21,448 nucleotides of DNA from Bacillota bacterium (GTDB taxonomy: Bacteria; Bacillota; Sulfobacillia; JAJZYS01; JAJYTV01), in the NCBI GenBank assembly GCA_021810725.1, contig JAJZIE010000011.1, positions 1 through 21,448 on the forward strand. Direction: 5' to 3'. The position numbers and the translations under genes were made by a program. Shown piece by piece: positions 6,037 through 13,257 of the stretch. Numbering within the stretch: the first letter of the stretch is position 1; each line of letters starts with the position of its first letter. The notes below the pieces were generated by a model. That model ran no database searches. It saw only the letters and a list, made by a program, of their open reading frames with translations, and was not told the origin of the DNA.

Positions 6037-7854
6037 ATGGCCATACGCCTTGGCGCCTGGCGACCGCTCGTGACCCGGTGGGGACCTCTCCTCGTGCTCG
6101 CCCTGGCGCTCATCTTCCCGCTGGGCGCCGACTCCTACTGGCTCACCGTCGGCATCGGCATCCTGACCTTCGCGATGCTGGGCCTGGGCCTCAACCTCGT
6201 CGTCGGCTACGCCGGTCTCCTGGACCTCGGTTACGCCGCCTTCTACGCGATCGGCGCCTATACGACGGCACTCCTCTCGACCGTCGGGCACATGACGTTC
6301 TGGGAGACGTTGCCGTTCGCCGTCGCCTGTTCGGCCATCGCAGGCGTGATCGTCGGCTACCCGACCCTGCGCCTGAGAAGCGACTACCTCGCGATCGTGA
6401 CGCTCGGCTTCGGCGAGATCGTACGCATCACGGCGACCAACCTCGGCTTCACCGGCGGCCCGAACGGCATCTATGCCATCCCCTCGCCGTCGATCATGGG
6501 CTACCAGTTCTTCAGCCAGGACTCCCAGTACTACCTGGCGGTCGCGTTCCTGCTCGTGGTGCTCTTCTTCACGCGCCAGCTCGCGCATTCGCGCCTCGGG
6601 CGGGCCTGGCTCTCGCTGCGCGAGGACGAGTCCGCATCCGAGGCGGTCGGGGTGCCGTCGGTTCGCGTGAAGCTCTGGGCCTATGTCTTCGGCGCCATCT
6701 TCGGCGGCCTCGCCGGTGCGTTCTTCGCGGCGCGCCTCACGGCGATCTCGCCGGACAGCTTCACCTACACCCAGTCCATCAACATTCTTATGGTCGTGGT
6801 GCTGGGCGGCATGGCGAGCTTCCCCGGCGTGATCCTGGGTGCGGCCGTCGTCGTGGGGTTGCCTGAGGTCCTGCGCTTCATGCAGCTCTGGCGCCTCTTC
6901 GTCTTCGCCATCGGCCTGATCGCGCTGATGCTCCTGCGCCCGCAGGGTATCTGGCCCGCGGCGTCCCGCAAGGAGAACCCCTTCGGGCCGGGGTCCGAGC
7001 GCAAACTCGGGCCGCCGCTGCCCCTCGAGGCGCTTGGGCGCTCCCGGGACAGCGACGGCGAGGAAGCGGCGCTCGACGTATCGGGCCTCAGGCGCCGGTT
7101 CGGCGGCGTGCTCGCGGTCGACGACGTCGCGTTCACGGTGCGGCCCGGCGAGATCTGCAGCATCATCGGGCCGAACGGCGCCGGCAAGACGACCGTCTTC
7201 AACTGCATCACCGGCGTGACGCGACCGGACGGCGGCGAGGTTCGCCTGCACGGCCGCGCCCTCCACGGCCAGACGCCGCACCAGGTGGTGGGGGCGGGCC
7301 TGAGCCGCACCTTCCAGGGCATCCGCCTGTTCAAGAGCATGGCGGTGTACGAGAACGTGCTCGTGGGGATGTACCCGCACCAAAAGGCGAACGTCGTCGA
7401 CTCGCTGCTGCACACCGGCCGCCAGCGCCGCGAGGAGCGCGACAGCCTCCTGCGCTGCCAGGCTCTCCTGCGCTTCTGCGGCCTGGAGGAGTTGGCGGGA
7501 CACCGCGCGAGCGAGCTCAGCTACGGCGACCAGCGCCGGCTCGAGATCGCGCGCGCCCTGGCCGCGCAACCCAAGGTGCTGCTGCTCGACGAACCGGCGG
7601 CTGGCATGAATCCCTCGGAGAAGCAGGCGCTGATGGGCCTTGTGCGCCGCATCCGCGACCTCGGCGTCACGGTGGTGCTGATCGACCACGACATGAACCT
7701 CGTGATGGGCGTCTCGGACCATGTCGTCGTGCTCGACCGCGGGCGCAAGATCGCCGACGGCACGCCGCAGGAGATCCTGGCGGACGAGCGCGTCGTCGCC
7801 GCCTACCTCGGCCGCGACGAGGACGACGAGGAGGTGAACGCATGGCCCTCCTAG
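6037..7854 (+). CDS. livMG: LivM-LivG fusion: amino acid ABC permease joined to ATPase
   Basis: 605 residues, about the sum of a LivM permease (near 300) and a LivG ATPase (near 255). Residues 1-305 are LivM: LGLNLVVGYAGLLDLGYAAFYAIGAY and LRSDYLAIVTLGFGEIVRI are its signature blocks, ending at LLRPQGIWP. A polar linker of roughly 40 residues (306-345, rich in charged residues) leads to the ATPase. Its Walker A is GPNGAGKTT at 378-386, the signature LSYGDQRR at 494-501, and Walker B LLLDEP at 515-520. The TFQGIRLFKSMAVYENVLVG and GMNPSEKQALMGLV segments are typical of LivG. The frame is continuous with no stop or restart codon preceded by a Shine-Dalgarno at the junction, so the fusion is real in this sequence. 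The 3' end overlaps livF by 13 bases. Confidence 0.93.
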   Translation: MAIRLGAWRPLVTRWGPLLVLALALIFPLGADSYWLTVGIGILTFAMLGLGLNLVVGYAGLLDLGYAAFYAIGAYTTALLSTVGHMTFWETLPFAVACSAIAGVIVGYPTLRLRSDYLAIVTLGFGEIVRITATNLGFTGGPNGIYAIPSPSIMGYQFFSQDSQYYLAVAFLLVVLFFTRQLAHSRLGRAWLSLREDESASEAVGVPSVRVKLWAYVFGAIFGGLAGAFFAARLTAISPDSFTYTQSINILMVVVLGGMASFPGVILGAAVVVGLPEVLRFMQLWRLFVFAIGLIALMLLRPQGIWPAASRKENPFGPGSERKLGPPLPLEALGRSRDSDGEEAALDVSGLRRRFGGVLAVDDVAFTVRPGEICSIIGPNGAGKTTVFNCITGVTRPDGGEVRLHGRALHGQTPHQVVGAGLSRTFQGIRLFKSMAVYENVLVGMYPHQKANVVDSLLHTGRQRREERDSLLRCQALLRFCGLEELAGHRASELSYGDQRRLEIARALAAQPKVLLLDEPAAGMNPSEKQALMGLVRRIRDLGVTVVLIDHDMNLVMGVSDHVVVLDRGRKIADGTPQEILADERVVAAYLGRDEDDEEVNAWPS

Positions 7855-8573
7855 AGGTGCGGGACCTGCACACCTTCTATGGCAGCATCGAGGCCCTGAA
7901 GGGCATCTCCTTCCAGGTGGACGAGGGCGAGATCGTGGCGCTCCTCGGCTCGAACGGGGCCGGCAAGACCACGACGCTCAGGAGCATCTCCGGTCTCGAG
8001 CGGCCGCGGAGCGGCCTGGTGCGGTTCGCGGGACAGGAGATCCAGCGCATGCCGGCGCACCGGATCGTGCAACTCGGTCTCGGCCACGTGCCGGAGGGAC
8101 GCAGGATCTTCGTCAACCTGACCGTCGAGGAGAACCTCTCGCTCGGCGGGTACCTGTTGCGCCGCACGCCCCACGAGGTCCATCTGCGGCGCGACGAGGT
8201 GTTCGAGCGGCTGCCGCGCCTGCTTGAGCGACGCCACCAGCTGGCCGGGACGCTTTCCGGCGGCGAGCAGCAGATGCTCGCGATCGGCCGCGCCCTGATC
8301 ACGCGGCCGAAGCTCCTGGCGCTCGACGAGCCTTCGATGGGCCTTGCGCCCATCCTGGTGCACGCCATCTTCCAGACGATCGCCGAGATCCGCAAGGGCG
8401 GAACGGCGATCCTGCTCGTCGAGCAGAACGCGCGGCAGGCCCTGCGACTGGCCGACCGCGGCTACGTGCTCGAGACCGGCTCGATCGTGCTGCAGGATGA
8501 GGCCAAGGCGCTCGCCGAGAACCGGCGCGTGCAGGCGGCGTACCTCGGTGGCGAGCCGGAAGTGGCGCTCTAG
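7842..8573 (+). CDS. livF: Branched-chain-type amino acid ABC transporter, ATPase LivF
   Basis: 243 residues. The ATG lies inside the end of livMG and follows GAGGAGGTGAACGC, so translation is coupled. Walker A is GSNGAGKTT at 36-44, the signature is LSGGEQQMLAIGRAL, and Walker B ends in LALDEPSMGLAPILV, a hallmark of LivF. The GHVPEGRRIFVNLTVEENL block also identifies LivF rather than LivG. It works as the second nucleotide-binding subunit, pairing with the LivG domain of the fusion protein. The short length is normal for the family. Confidence 0.95.
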   Translation: MALLEVRDLHTFYGSIEALKGISFQVDEGEIVALLGSNGAGKTTTLRSISGLERPRSGLVRFAGQEIQRMPAHRIVQLGLGHVPEGRRIFVNLTVEENLSLGGYLLRRTPHEVHLRRDEVFERLPRLLERRHQLAGTLSGGEQQMLAIGRALITRPKLLALDEPSMGLAPILVHAIFQTIAEIRKGGTAILLVEQNARQALRLADRGYVLETGSIVLQDEAKALAENRRVQAAYLGGEPEVAL

Positions 8574-8602
8574 AGAAACCCGGTAGAAGGAGAGGGTACC
8601 CT

Positions 8603-9577
8603 TTGGGCAACTTCAAGGCGGAGGCGGCGCTGCTGCCGGTGCTGTACGGCGACACGCCGACCCTGTTCGGGCAGCCCCACGTGCAGGCCGGCGCGCTCCA
8701 GGGGACCGCGGACGTCGCGGTTTCCGGCGTGCCCTGGGAGGGGACGATCACCTGGGGCAGCTGGTCCGGCTGCGAGCTCGCGCCGCGCACCATCCGCCAG
8801 GCGTCCGCGCGCTACGGTGGTTTCCTGCCGGAGTACGGCATCGACGCCTTCGACCACCTGCGCCTCGTGGACTGCGGCGATGTCTTGATCGACATGCAGG
8901 ACCGCGAAAGGAGCTTCGACGCGATCCGCGAGCGCATCCGCCAGGTGGTCCGCGGCGGCGCCCTGCCCGCGACCTACGGCGGAGACCACTCGATCACCTA
9001 CCCGATCGTCGAAGCCCTGCAGGAGGAACTCGGCGGGCCGGTCGGGATCGTGCACTTCGACGCGCACTACGACAACAAGGACGAGTACGACGGCGACCGC
9101 TACGCGCGCTGCTGCCCCTTCAGACGCATCGCCGAACTGCCGTCGTCGCGGCCCGAGAGCCTGGTGCACACCGGCATCCGCGGCCCGCGCAACCTGAAGT
9201 TCATGTGGGAGTACGCGAACGCGATCGGCGCCCGCACCATCTCGATCGGCGAGATCCGGCGCGAGGGCATCGCGAAGTCCGTGCGCGAGGCCTACAGCAC
9301 CGCGAGCGTCGGCACGCGGGGCGTCTACGTGACGATCTGCTCCGACGTGCTCGACGCCGCCTACAACCCGGGTGGTCCGACCGACCCGGACGGCCTGACG
9401 GCGCACGAGCTTTACGAGGCGCTGCACTTCCTCGGTGCCCAGAAGAACATCGTCGGCTTCGACTTTGTCGAGATCTATCCGCCGTCGGATCCGAACGGCG
9501 TTTCCTCGCACACGGCGGTGTGGGCGCTGCTGCACCTGCTCGCCGGCATGGCCGAGCGGCGGCGCGATGCCCGCTGA
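8603..9577 (+). CDS. Ureohydrolase (arginase/agmatinase superfamily) with an altered metal site
   Basis: 324 residues from TTG 8603, which follows AAGGAGAGGG. The superfamily hydrolyses C-N bonds of guanidino or similar groups with a binuclear metal centre. His129 in GGDHSI and Asp153/His155/Asp157 in FDAHYD match the first metal-binding motifs. The last motif, normally S-x-D-x-D, reads TICSDVLD: Cys246 takes the place of the first Asp and Asp248 is kept. NPGGPTDPDGLT then replaces the usual PGtgtPepGGLt. Five of six ligands are therefore conserved and the sixth is Cys. Candidate substrates are agmatine, guanidino acids, guanidine or formimino compounds; the sequence does not decide. It shares an operon with the amino acid transporter (29 bases after livF) and overlaps a cyclodeaminase-family gene by 11 bases, which suggests their products act in sequence on the imported compound. 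Confidence 0.85.
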   Translation: MGNFKAEAALLPVLYGDTPTLFGQPHVQAGALQGTADVAVSGVPWEGTITWGSWSGCELAPRTIRQASARYGGFLPEYGIDAFDHLRLVDCGDVLIDMQDRERSFDAIRERIRQVVRGGALPATYGGDHSITYPIVEALQEELGGPVGIVHFDAHYDNKDEYDGDRYARCCPFRRIAELPSSRPESLVHTGIRGPRNLKFMWEYANAIGARTISIGEIRREGIAKSVREAYSTASVGTRGVYVTICSDVLDAAYNPGGPTDPDGLTAHELYEALHFLGAQKNIVGFDFVEIYPPSDPNGVSSHTAVWALLHLLAGMAERRRDAR

Positions 9578-10514
9578 CCTCGCGTACCTGGGCGGTGCGG
9601 AGATCCGGCGGCTGATGCCGCCGTCCGTCGCCAGGGAGGCGATCGCCGGGGCCTATCGGGCCATCGCCCGCGGTGAGCTCGAAGGACCCGTGCGCAGCGC
9701 GTTCGGGTCGCCTGACAGCGTCTCGCTGCTGATGCCCGGGCTCTCGCCCGCGTCGGTCGGGCTGAAAGTGCTGCACCAGCGGCCCGAGAACCCCTCGCGT
9801 GGCCTGCCGACGCTGGTCGGTGAGGTGCTGCTCTGGGACCGCCAGACTGGAGAGCTCAGGGCGGTCATCGACGCGGCGGCCCTCACGCAGGTCCGCACCG
9901 CGGCCCTGGCCGGCCATGCGACCAGACTCCTGGCGCCGCCCGCGACGCGAAGGGTGGCGCTGCTGGGGGCCGGGGGACAGGCCTACGACCAGGCCCTCGC
10001 GCTGATCGAGGCGACCGCCGCCACGGAGCTTTGCATCTGGAACCGCAGCAGCCAGCGCGCCGAGGCTTTGGCCGCGCGGCTTGCGTCCGAGCTTCCCCAG
10101 GTCGGGATATCCGTGGCGGCCCAGCCCGCCGAGGCCGTCCGCGGGGCTGGCGCGGCGACGCTCGCGACGACGGCCGCGGAACCTCTGCTGCACGCCTCGG
10201 ATCTCCCTGCCGAGGTGCACCTGAACGCCATGGGCGCCTACCGGCCGGATATGGCCGAACTCGCCCCCGACATCATCGCGGGCGCCACCGCCGTCTATGT
10301 CGACGACGTCGCCGGGGCCCGCCAGGAGGCGGGCGACCTGATCCAGGCGGCCGCGCAGGGCCGCTACGACATGGCGGAACTTCAGGACCTGCGCTCCGCC
10401 GCCGCCCGCAGTGGCTGGACAGTCTTCAAGAGCGTCGGCGCGGCGATCTTCGATCTTGCGGTCGCGGAAGAGCTCGTGCTGCGCCGAGCTCGGGAGGGTG
10501 GCGCCGCCGGGTGA
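9567..10514 (+). CDS. Ornithine cyclodeaminase/mu-crystallin family protein (first copy)
   Basis: 315 residues from ATG 9567, inside the end of the ureohydrolase gene. An upstream in-frame ATG at 9435 would add a low-complexity Arg-rich stretch that is only the shadow of that gene. The family has a Rossmann domain and acts on imines, cyclic or linear, with NAD(P). Visible here are VGLKVLHQRPENPSRGLPTL with the conserved Lys, LTQVRTAALAGHATRLLA, the dinucleotide motif LLGAGGQAYDQ, and VDDVAGARQEAGDL. In ornithine cyclodeaminase the catalytic Asp228 lies in an NAVGGD segment. The matching segment here is NAMGAYRPDMAEL, with Tyr225 instead. That is the pattern of mu-crystallin-like ketimine reductases and related dehydrogenases, so true ornithine cyclisation is doubtful. 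It is the last gene of the transporter operon. Confidence 0.85.
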   Translation: MPADLAYLGGAEIRRLMPPSVAREAIAGAYRAIARGELEGPVRSAFGSPDSVSLLMPGLSPASVGLKVLHQRPENPSRGLPTLVGEVLLWDRQTGELRAVIDAAALTQVRTAALAGHATRLLAPPATRRVALLGAGGQAYDQALALIEATAATELCIWNRSSQRAEALAARLASELPQVGISVAAQPAEAVRGAGAATLATTAAEPLLHASDLPAEVHLNAMGAYRPDMAELAPDIIAGATAVYVDDVAGARQEAGDLIQAAAQGRYDMAELQDLRSAAARSGWTVFKSVGAAIFDLAVAEELVLRRAREGGAAG

Positions 10515-10531
10515 TCTGCCCCCGGACGCGT

Positions 10532-10561
10532 GATGCCGCCGGCTTGCGGGCCGGCGGCATC
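10532..10561. terminator. Terminator-like hairpin between convergent cyclodeaminase-family genes
   Basis: A perfect 12-bp stem (GATGCCGCCGGC at 10532-10543 and GCCGGCGGCATC at 10550-10561) has a 6-base loop. It lies between the stops of two convergent genes. There is no T-tract on either side, so efficiency as an intrinsic terminator is uncertain, but the position fits a shared bidirectional 3' end. Confidence 0.6.
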
Positions 10562-10613
10562 GTCGCGAACCGATCGAAGCGAACATGTCGGTCAGGCGCA
10601 GCCCGCGCCTGCC

Positions 10614-11609
10614 TCAGAGCGGCAGGACCTGTCCTCTGCCGGCCGCGAGCGCCCGGTCGTAGACCAGACGCGCCGTCGGCATGTCGGCGATGGCGACGCC
10701 GAGGTTCATCGAGATGATCCGCTCGGTCTCGCTCTCCCGCCCGCGGCAGCGGCCGGACAGCAGGTCGCCGAGATCGCCCGCGGGCTGCGGCGCCGCGGAG
10801 AAGAACCCCTGCTGCTCGTAGAAGCGGTATTGGCCCATGTCGTCGACGAGGTAGTGGTCGAGGCGCAGCGCCGCACCGGTCCACATCGCGTCGAAGTCGA
10901 CGGGCAGGCCAAGGCAGCCCGGCTTGAGCCAGGCGTGCTCGATGATCGGATGCGGGTGCTTCAGGATGGGGCCGGCCGAGACGACGATGTCCGCGCCGCG
11001 GACCGCCTCCTCGGGCCCTTCGGCGGCAAGCAGGGAAATCCCCGGGAACTCGGCGCCGAGCTCGGCCATGAGGCCTCGGGCCGCGTCGGGTCGGGGATCG
11101 AAGACGCGCACCTCGCGCAAACTCTGGACCTCCGTCGCGAGCGCCCGCACCTGCGTGCGGCCCTGCACGCCGGCCCCCAGCAGGGCGGCGGTCTTCGCCT
11201 CCTTCGGTGCGAGGTGGCGGGCGGCGAGCCCGCTCACGGCGCCGGTGCGCTGCGCCGTGATCCAGGCGCAGTCCATGACGGCGATCGGGATGCCGGTGTC
11301 CGGGTCGTTGAGGATGAGGAGGCCGGTGATGTAGGGCAGGCCCTTCGGCTGGTTGAGGGGATACCCGGAGACCCACTTGACCCCCGCGGCGCGGCTGCTC
11401 GGCACCCAGGCGGGCATCGCGTGGATGAAGGCGTCCTCGTCGAGCGGATGGAGCGCCGTCTTGGCGGGCAGCTGCGTCACGCCCTGGCCCTTGTCGCGGA
11501 AGGCTCCTTCGACGATCGAGATCGTTTCGGCCATGCTCGGTCCGACCGCCGCCACGTCGGCGTAGGAAAGGTACAGGATCTCCTTGCCAAGCTGCATGCG
11601 AGAGGTCAT
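10614..11609 (-). CDS. Ornithine cyclodeaminase/mu-crystallin family protein (second copy)
   Basis: 331 residues if ATG 11609 is used. A second ATG at 11597 (MQLGKEILYLS) is equally possible, because neither has a well-placed Shine-Dalgarno. The protein has the family blocks AAGVKWVSGYPLNQPKGLPY, AQRTGAVSGLAARHLAPKEA, the Rossmann motif LLGAGVQGRTQ and YLVDDMGQ. It differs clearly from the plus-strand copy: the catalytic-region segment is CLGLPVDFDAMW, which keeps an Asp, and the C-terminal block RIISMNLGVAIADM is characteristic of a subgroup often annotated simply as 'ornithine cyclodeaminase family'. The two copies are therefore diverged members, not a recent duplication. Likely a NAD(P)-dependent imine or amino acid converting enzyme; the substrate is unknown. 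Confidence 0.85.
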   Translation of the reverse strand: MTSRMQLGKEILYLSYADVAAVGPSMAETISIVEGAFRDKGQGVTQLPAKTALHPLDEDAFIHAMPAWVPSSRAAGVKWVSGYPLNQPKGLPYITGLLILNDPDTGIPIAVMDCAWITAQRTGAVSGLAARHLAPKEAKTAALLGAGVQGRTQVRALATEVQSLREVRVFDPRPDAARGLMAELGAEFPGISLLAAEGPEEAVRGADIVVSAGPILKHPHPIIEHAWLKPGCLGLPVDFDAMWTGAALRLDHYLVDDMGQYRFYEQQGFFSAAPQPAGDLGDLLSGRCRGRESETERIISMNLGVAIADMPTARLVYDRALAAGRGQVLPL

Positions 11610-11739
11610 CTCCAGTCTGGGGTCTTGCCTGCACCTCGAGTATCGCGGACAGGCGCGCCGTGGTATATAGCCGGATGCACCATGTTCAGCGACGACCGCG
11701 CTGGCAGGCGTCGCGCGAGCCGCGGCGAAGAGCCAAGGC
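11610..11739. promoter_or_regulatory. Divergent promoter region between the second cyclodeaminase-family gene and yigZ
   Basis: 130 bases between two divergently read starts. A TATATA at about 11664-11669 is the only AT-rich block and could serve as a -10 element on either strand. No clear -35 was found 16-18 bases from it on either side, so the assignment is weak. Confidence 0.3.
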
Positions 11740-12381
11740 ATGCAGGAAAAGGTGCGCCGGGCGATCCTAGGCCCTGGGCAGTCGAGCCTGACCATCGAGC
11801 GCTCCCGCTTCGTCGGCTACGCGCTGCCCGCGACCGACCCCGAGGCCGCGGAAGCCGCCTTGCGGCAGATCAGGGATGAGCATCCGCAGGCGAGCCATCA
11901 CTGCTTCGGCTACCGCGCGGGGCCAGGCCAGGAGCGCCAGAGCGACGACGGCGAGCCGCAGGGCACGGGCGGCTTGCCGCTGCTGGAGACGCTGCGCCGG
12001 CGGGAGATCGACGCGGGCGTGATCTGCGTCGTCCGCTACTACGGTGGACGCAAGCTCGGCCGCCCCGGCCTCTATCGCGCCTATCTCGGCGCGGGCGTCG
12101 CCGCGCTCGACGCGGCCTCCTGCGGCCGTCTGGTGCCCGGAACGCGCTACGAGGCGGAGGTGGCCCATCTTGAGCGGCTTCCGCTCGAGCGGGCGGTGCA
12201 GGCGGCCCATGGCGTCGTGCTCGACGAAGAGTTCGCCGAGCGGGTGCGCGTGGGGTTCTGGCTGCCGCAGGGCGGCACGGCGGACGATCTGCTGCGGCTG
12301 GCCCCGGGCGCCGGTCGCGCGGTGGCGGTGGGCGAGGAGACGAGAGCGGTCCCGGATCAAGAGGGAGGTGGGCCGGCCTGA
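11740..12381 (+). CDS. yigZ: YigZ/IMPACT family protein (UPF0029)
   Basis: 213 residues, close to the usual length of about 205. The N-terminal UPF0029 domain shows RSRFVGYALP, HHCFGYRAG, SDDGEPQGTGGLPLL and VVRYYGGRKLGRPGL, the signature blocks of the family. A C-terminal region of roughly 70 residues follows, as in bacterial YigZ. The biochemical role is not established; eukaryotic IMPACT binds GCN1 in amino-acid-starvation signalling. The start ATG has only a weak ribosome-binding site. The stop codon lies in the loop of a hairpin that separates the next gene's Shine-Dalgarno from its ATG. Confidence 0.93.
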   Translation: MQEKVRRAILGPGQSSLTIERSRFVGYALPATDPEAAEAALRQIRDEHPQASHHCFGYRAGPGQERQSDDGEPQGTGGLPLLETLRRREIDAGVICVVRYYGGRKLGRPGLYRAYLGAGVAALDAASCGRLVPGTRYEAEVAHLERLPLERAVQAAHGVVLDEEFAERVRVGFWLPQGGTADDLLRLAPGAGRAVAVGEETRAVPDQEGGGPA

Positions 12382-12389
12382 GGGCCGGC
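12372..12389 (+). promoter_or_regulatory. Hairpin between Shine-Dalgarno and start codon of the hydroxyacid dehydrogenase gene
   Basis: A 7-bp perfect stem GCCGGCC (12372-12378) and GGCCGGC (12383-12389) closes loop TGAG, which contains the yigZ stop. The only strong Shine-Dalgarno, GGGAGG (12363-12368), is 26 bases from ATG 12395. Folding out the 18-base hairpin leaves 8 bases, an optimal distance. Confidence 0.5.
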
Positions 12390-12394
12390 GTGGC

Positions 12395-13255
12395 ATGGAA
12401 GTGGGTTTTGTCGGTCTCGGCGTGATGGGCAGGTACATGGCGGCGAACCTCATGAAGGCGGGACACCGCGTGACGGTCTACAACCGGACGAGCGGCAGGG
12501 CGGACGAACTGGCGGCGACGGGCGCGGGTGTGGCGGCGTCTCCGCGCGAGGCCGCCATGGGGCGCGACGCCGTGATCACAATCGTGACGGACGACGCCGC
12601 GGTGCTGGCCGTGAGCGAGGGCTCGGACGGCGTGCTCGCGGGTCTTGCCGCGGGAGCGCTCCTGATCGATATGTCGACGATCTCGCCCGAGACCGCGCGC
12701 CGTGTGGCCGCGGGTGCGCAGGCCGTCGGCGCCGGCTATCTCGACGCGCCCGTGACCGGCGGCGACATCGGAGCGCGCGACGGCACCCTGACGATCATGG
12801 CGGGTGGCCGCGAGCAGGATTTCGTAGCGGCCCTGCCGCTGCTCCAGGCGATGGGCAAGCGGATCGTGCGCATCGGCGAGGCCGGGGCCGGCCAGACCAT
12901 GAAGCTTGTCGCGAACCTCGTCTCCGGCCTGACGCTGATGGTGGCCGCCGAAGGCATCGCGCTCGGGCTCAGGCTCGGCCTCCCGCTTGACCTCCTGAAC
13001 GAGGTGCTGCCGAATTCGTCCGCGCAGTCGTTCGAGGTGCGCAAACTGCTCGACCGCTACGGGGACGATGCCTGGCTGCCCGGTTTCTCGGTGCAGAACC
13101 GCCTCAAGGATCTGCGTCTCGCGGTGGAGATGGCCAAGGCCTCCGGCGTCGACCTGCCGCTCGCCGAGCCGGCGCTGGCCCGCTACCGCGCCCACGCCGA
13201 CGATGGCGCGGGGGAGCTCGACGAATCGAGCTACCTCAGGCGGCTCCTCGGCTGA
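12395..13255 (+). CDS. Beta-hydroxyacid dehydrogenase (3-hydroxyisobutyrate / tartronate semialdehyde reductase family)
   Basis: 286 residues, normal for the family. I chose ATG 12395 because the cofactor motif FVGLGVMG (GxGxxG) then starts at residue 5, as usual. YNRTS at the end of the second strand suggests NADP(H), because Asn-Arg replaces the Asp of NAD-binding members. LDAPVTGGDIGARDGTLTIM is the substrate-binding block and GAGQTMKLVANL carries catalytic Lys170. The C-terminal all-helical domain is complete. Members reduce or oxidise short beta-hydroxyacids such as 3-hydroxyisobutyrate, tartronate semialdehyde or succinic semialdehyde. The PfkB kinase gene follows two bases after its stop, so the pair is probably co-translated. 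A reductase-kinase route through glycerate is one possibility (inference). Confidence 0.92.
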   Translation: MEVGFVGLGVMGRYMAANLMKAGHRVTVYNRTSGRADELAATGAGVAASPREAAMGRDAVITIVTDDAAVLAVSEGSDGVLAGLAAGALLIDMSTISPETARRVAAGAQAVGAGYLDAPVTGGDIGARDGTLTIMAGGREQDFVAALPLLQAMGKRIVRIGEAGAGQTMKLVANLVSGLTLMVAAEGIALGLRLGLPLDLLNEVLPNSSAQSFEVRKLLDRYGDDAWLPGFSVQNRLKDLRLAVEMAKASGVDLPLAEPALARYRAHADDGAGELDESSYLRRLLG

Positions 13256-13257
13256 CG

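Noticed and set aside
5986..7722. A 578-codon open frame on the minus strand opposite livMG
   Set aside because: Low-complexity charged composition and no family motif; it is the antisense shadow of the LivM-LivG gene.
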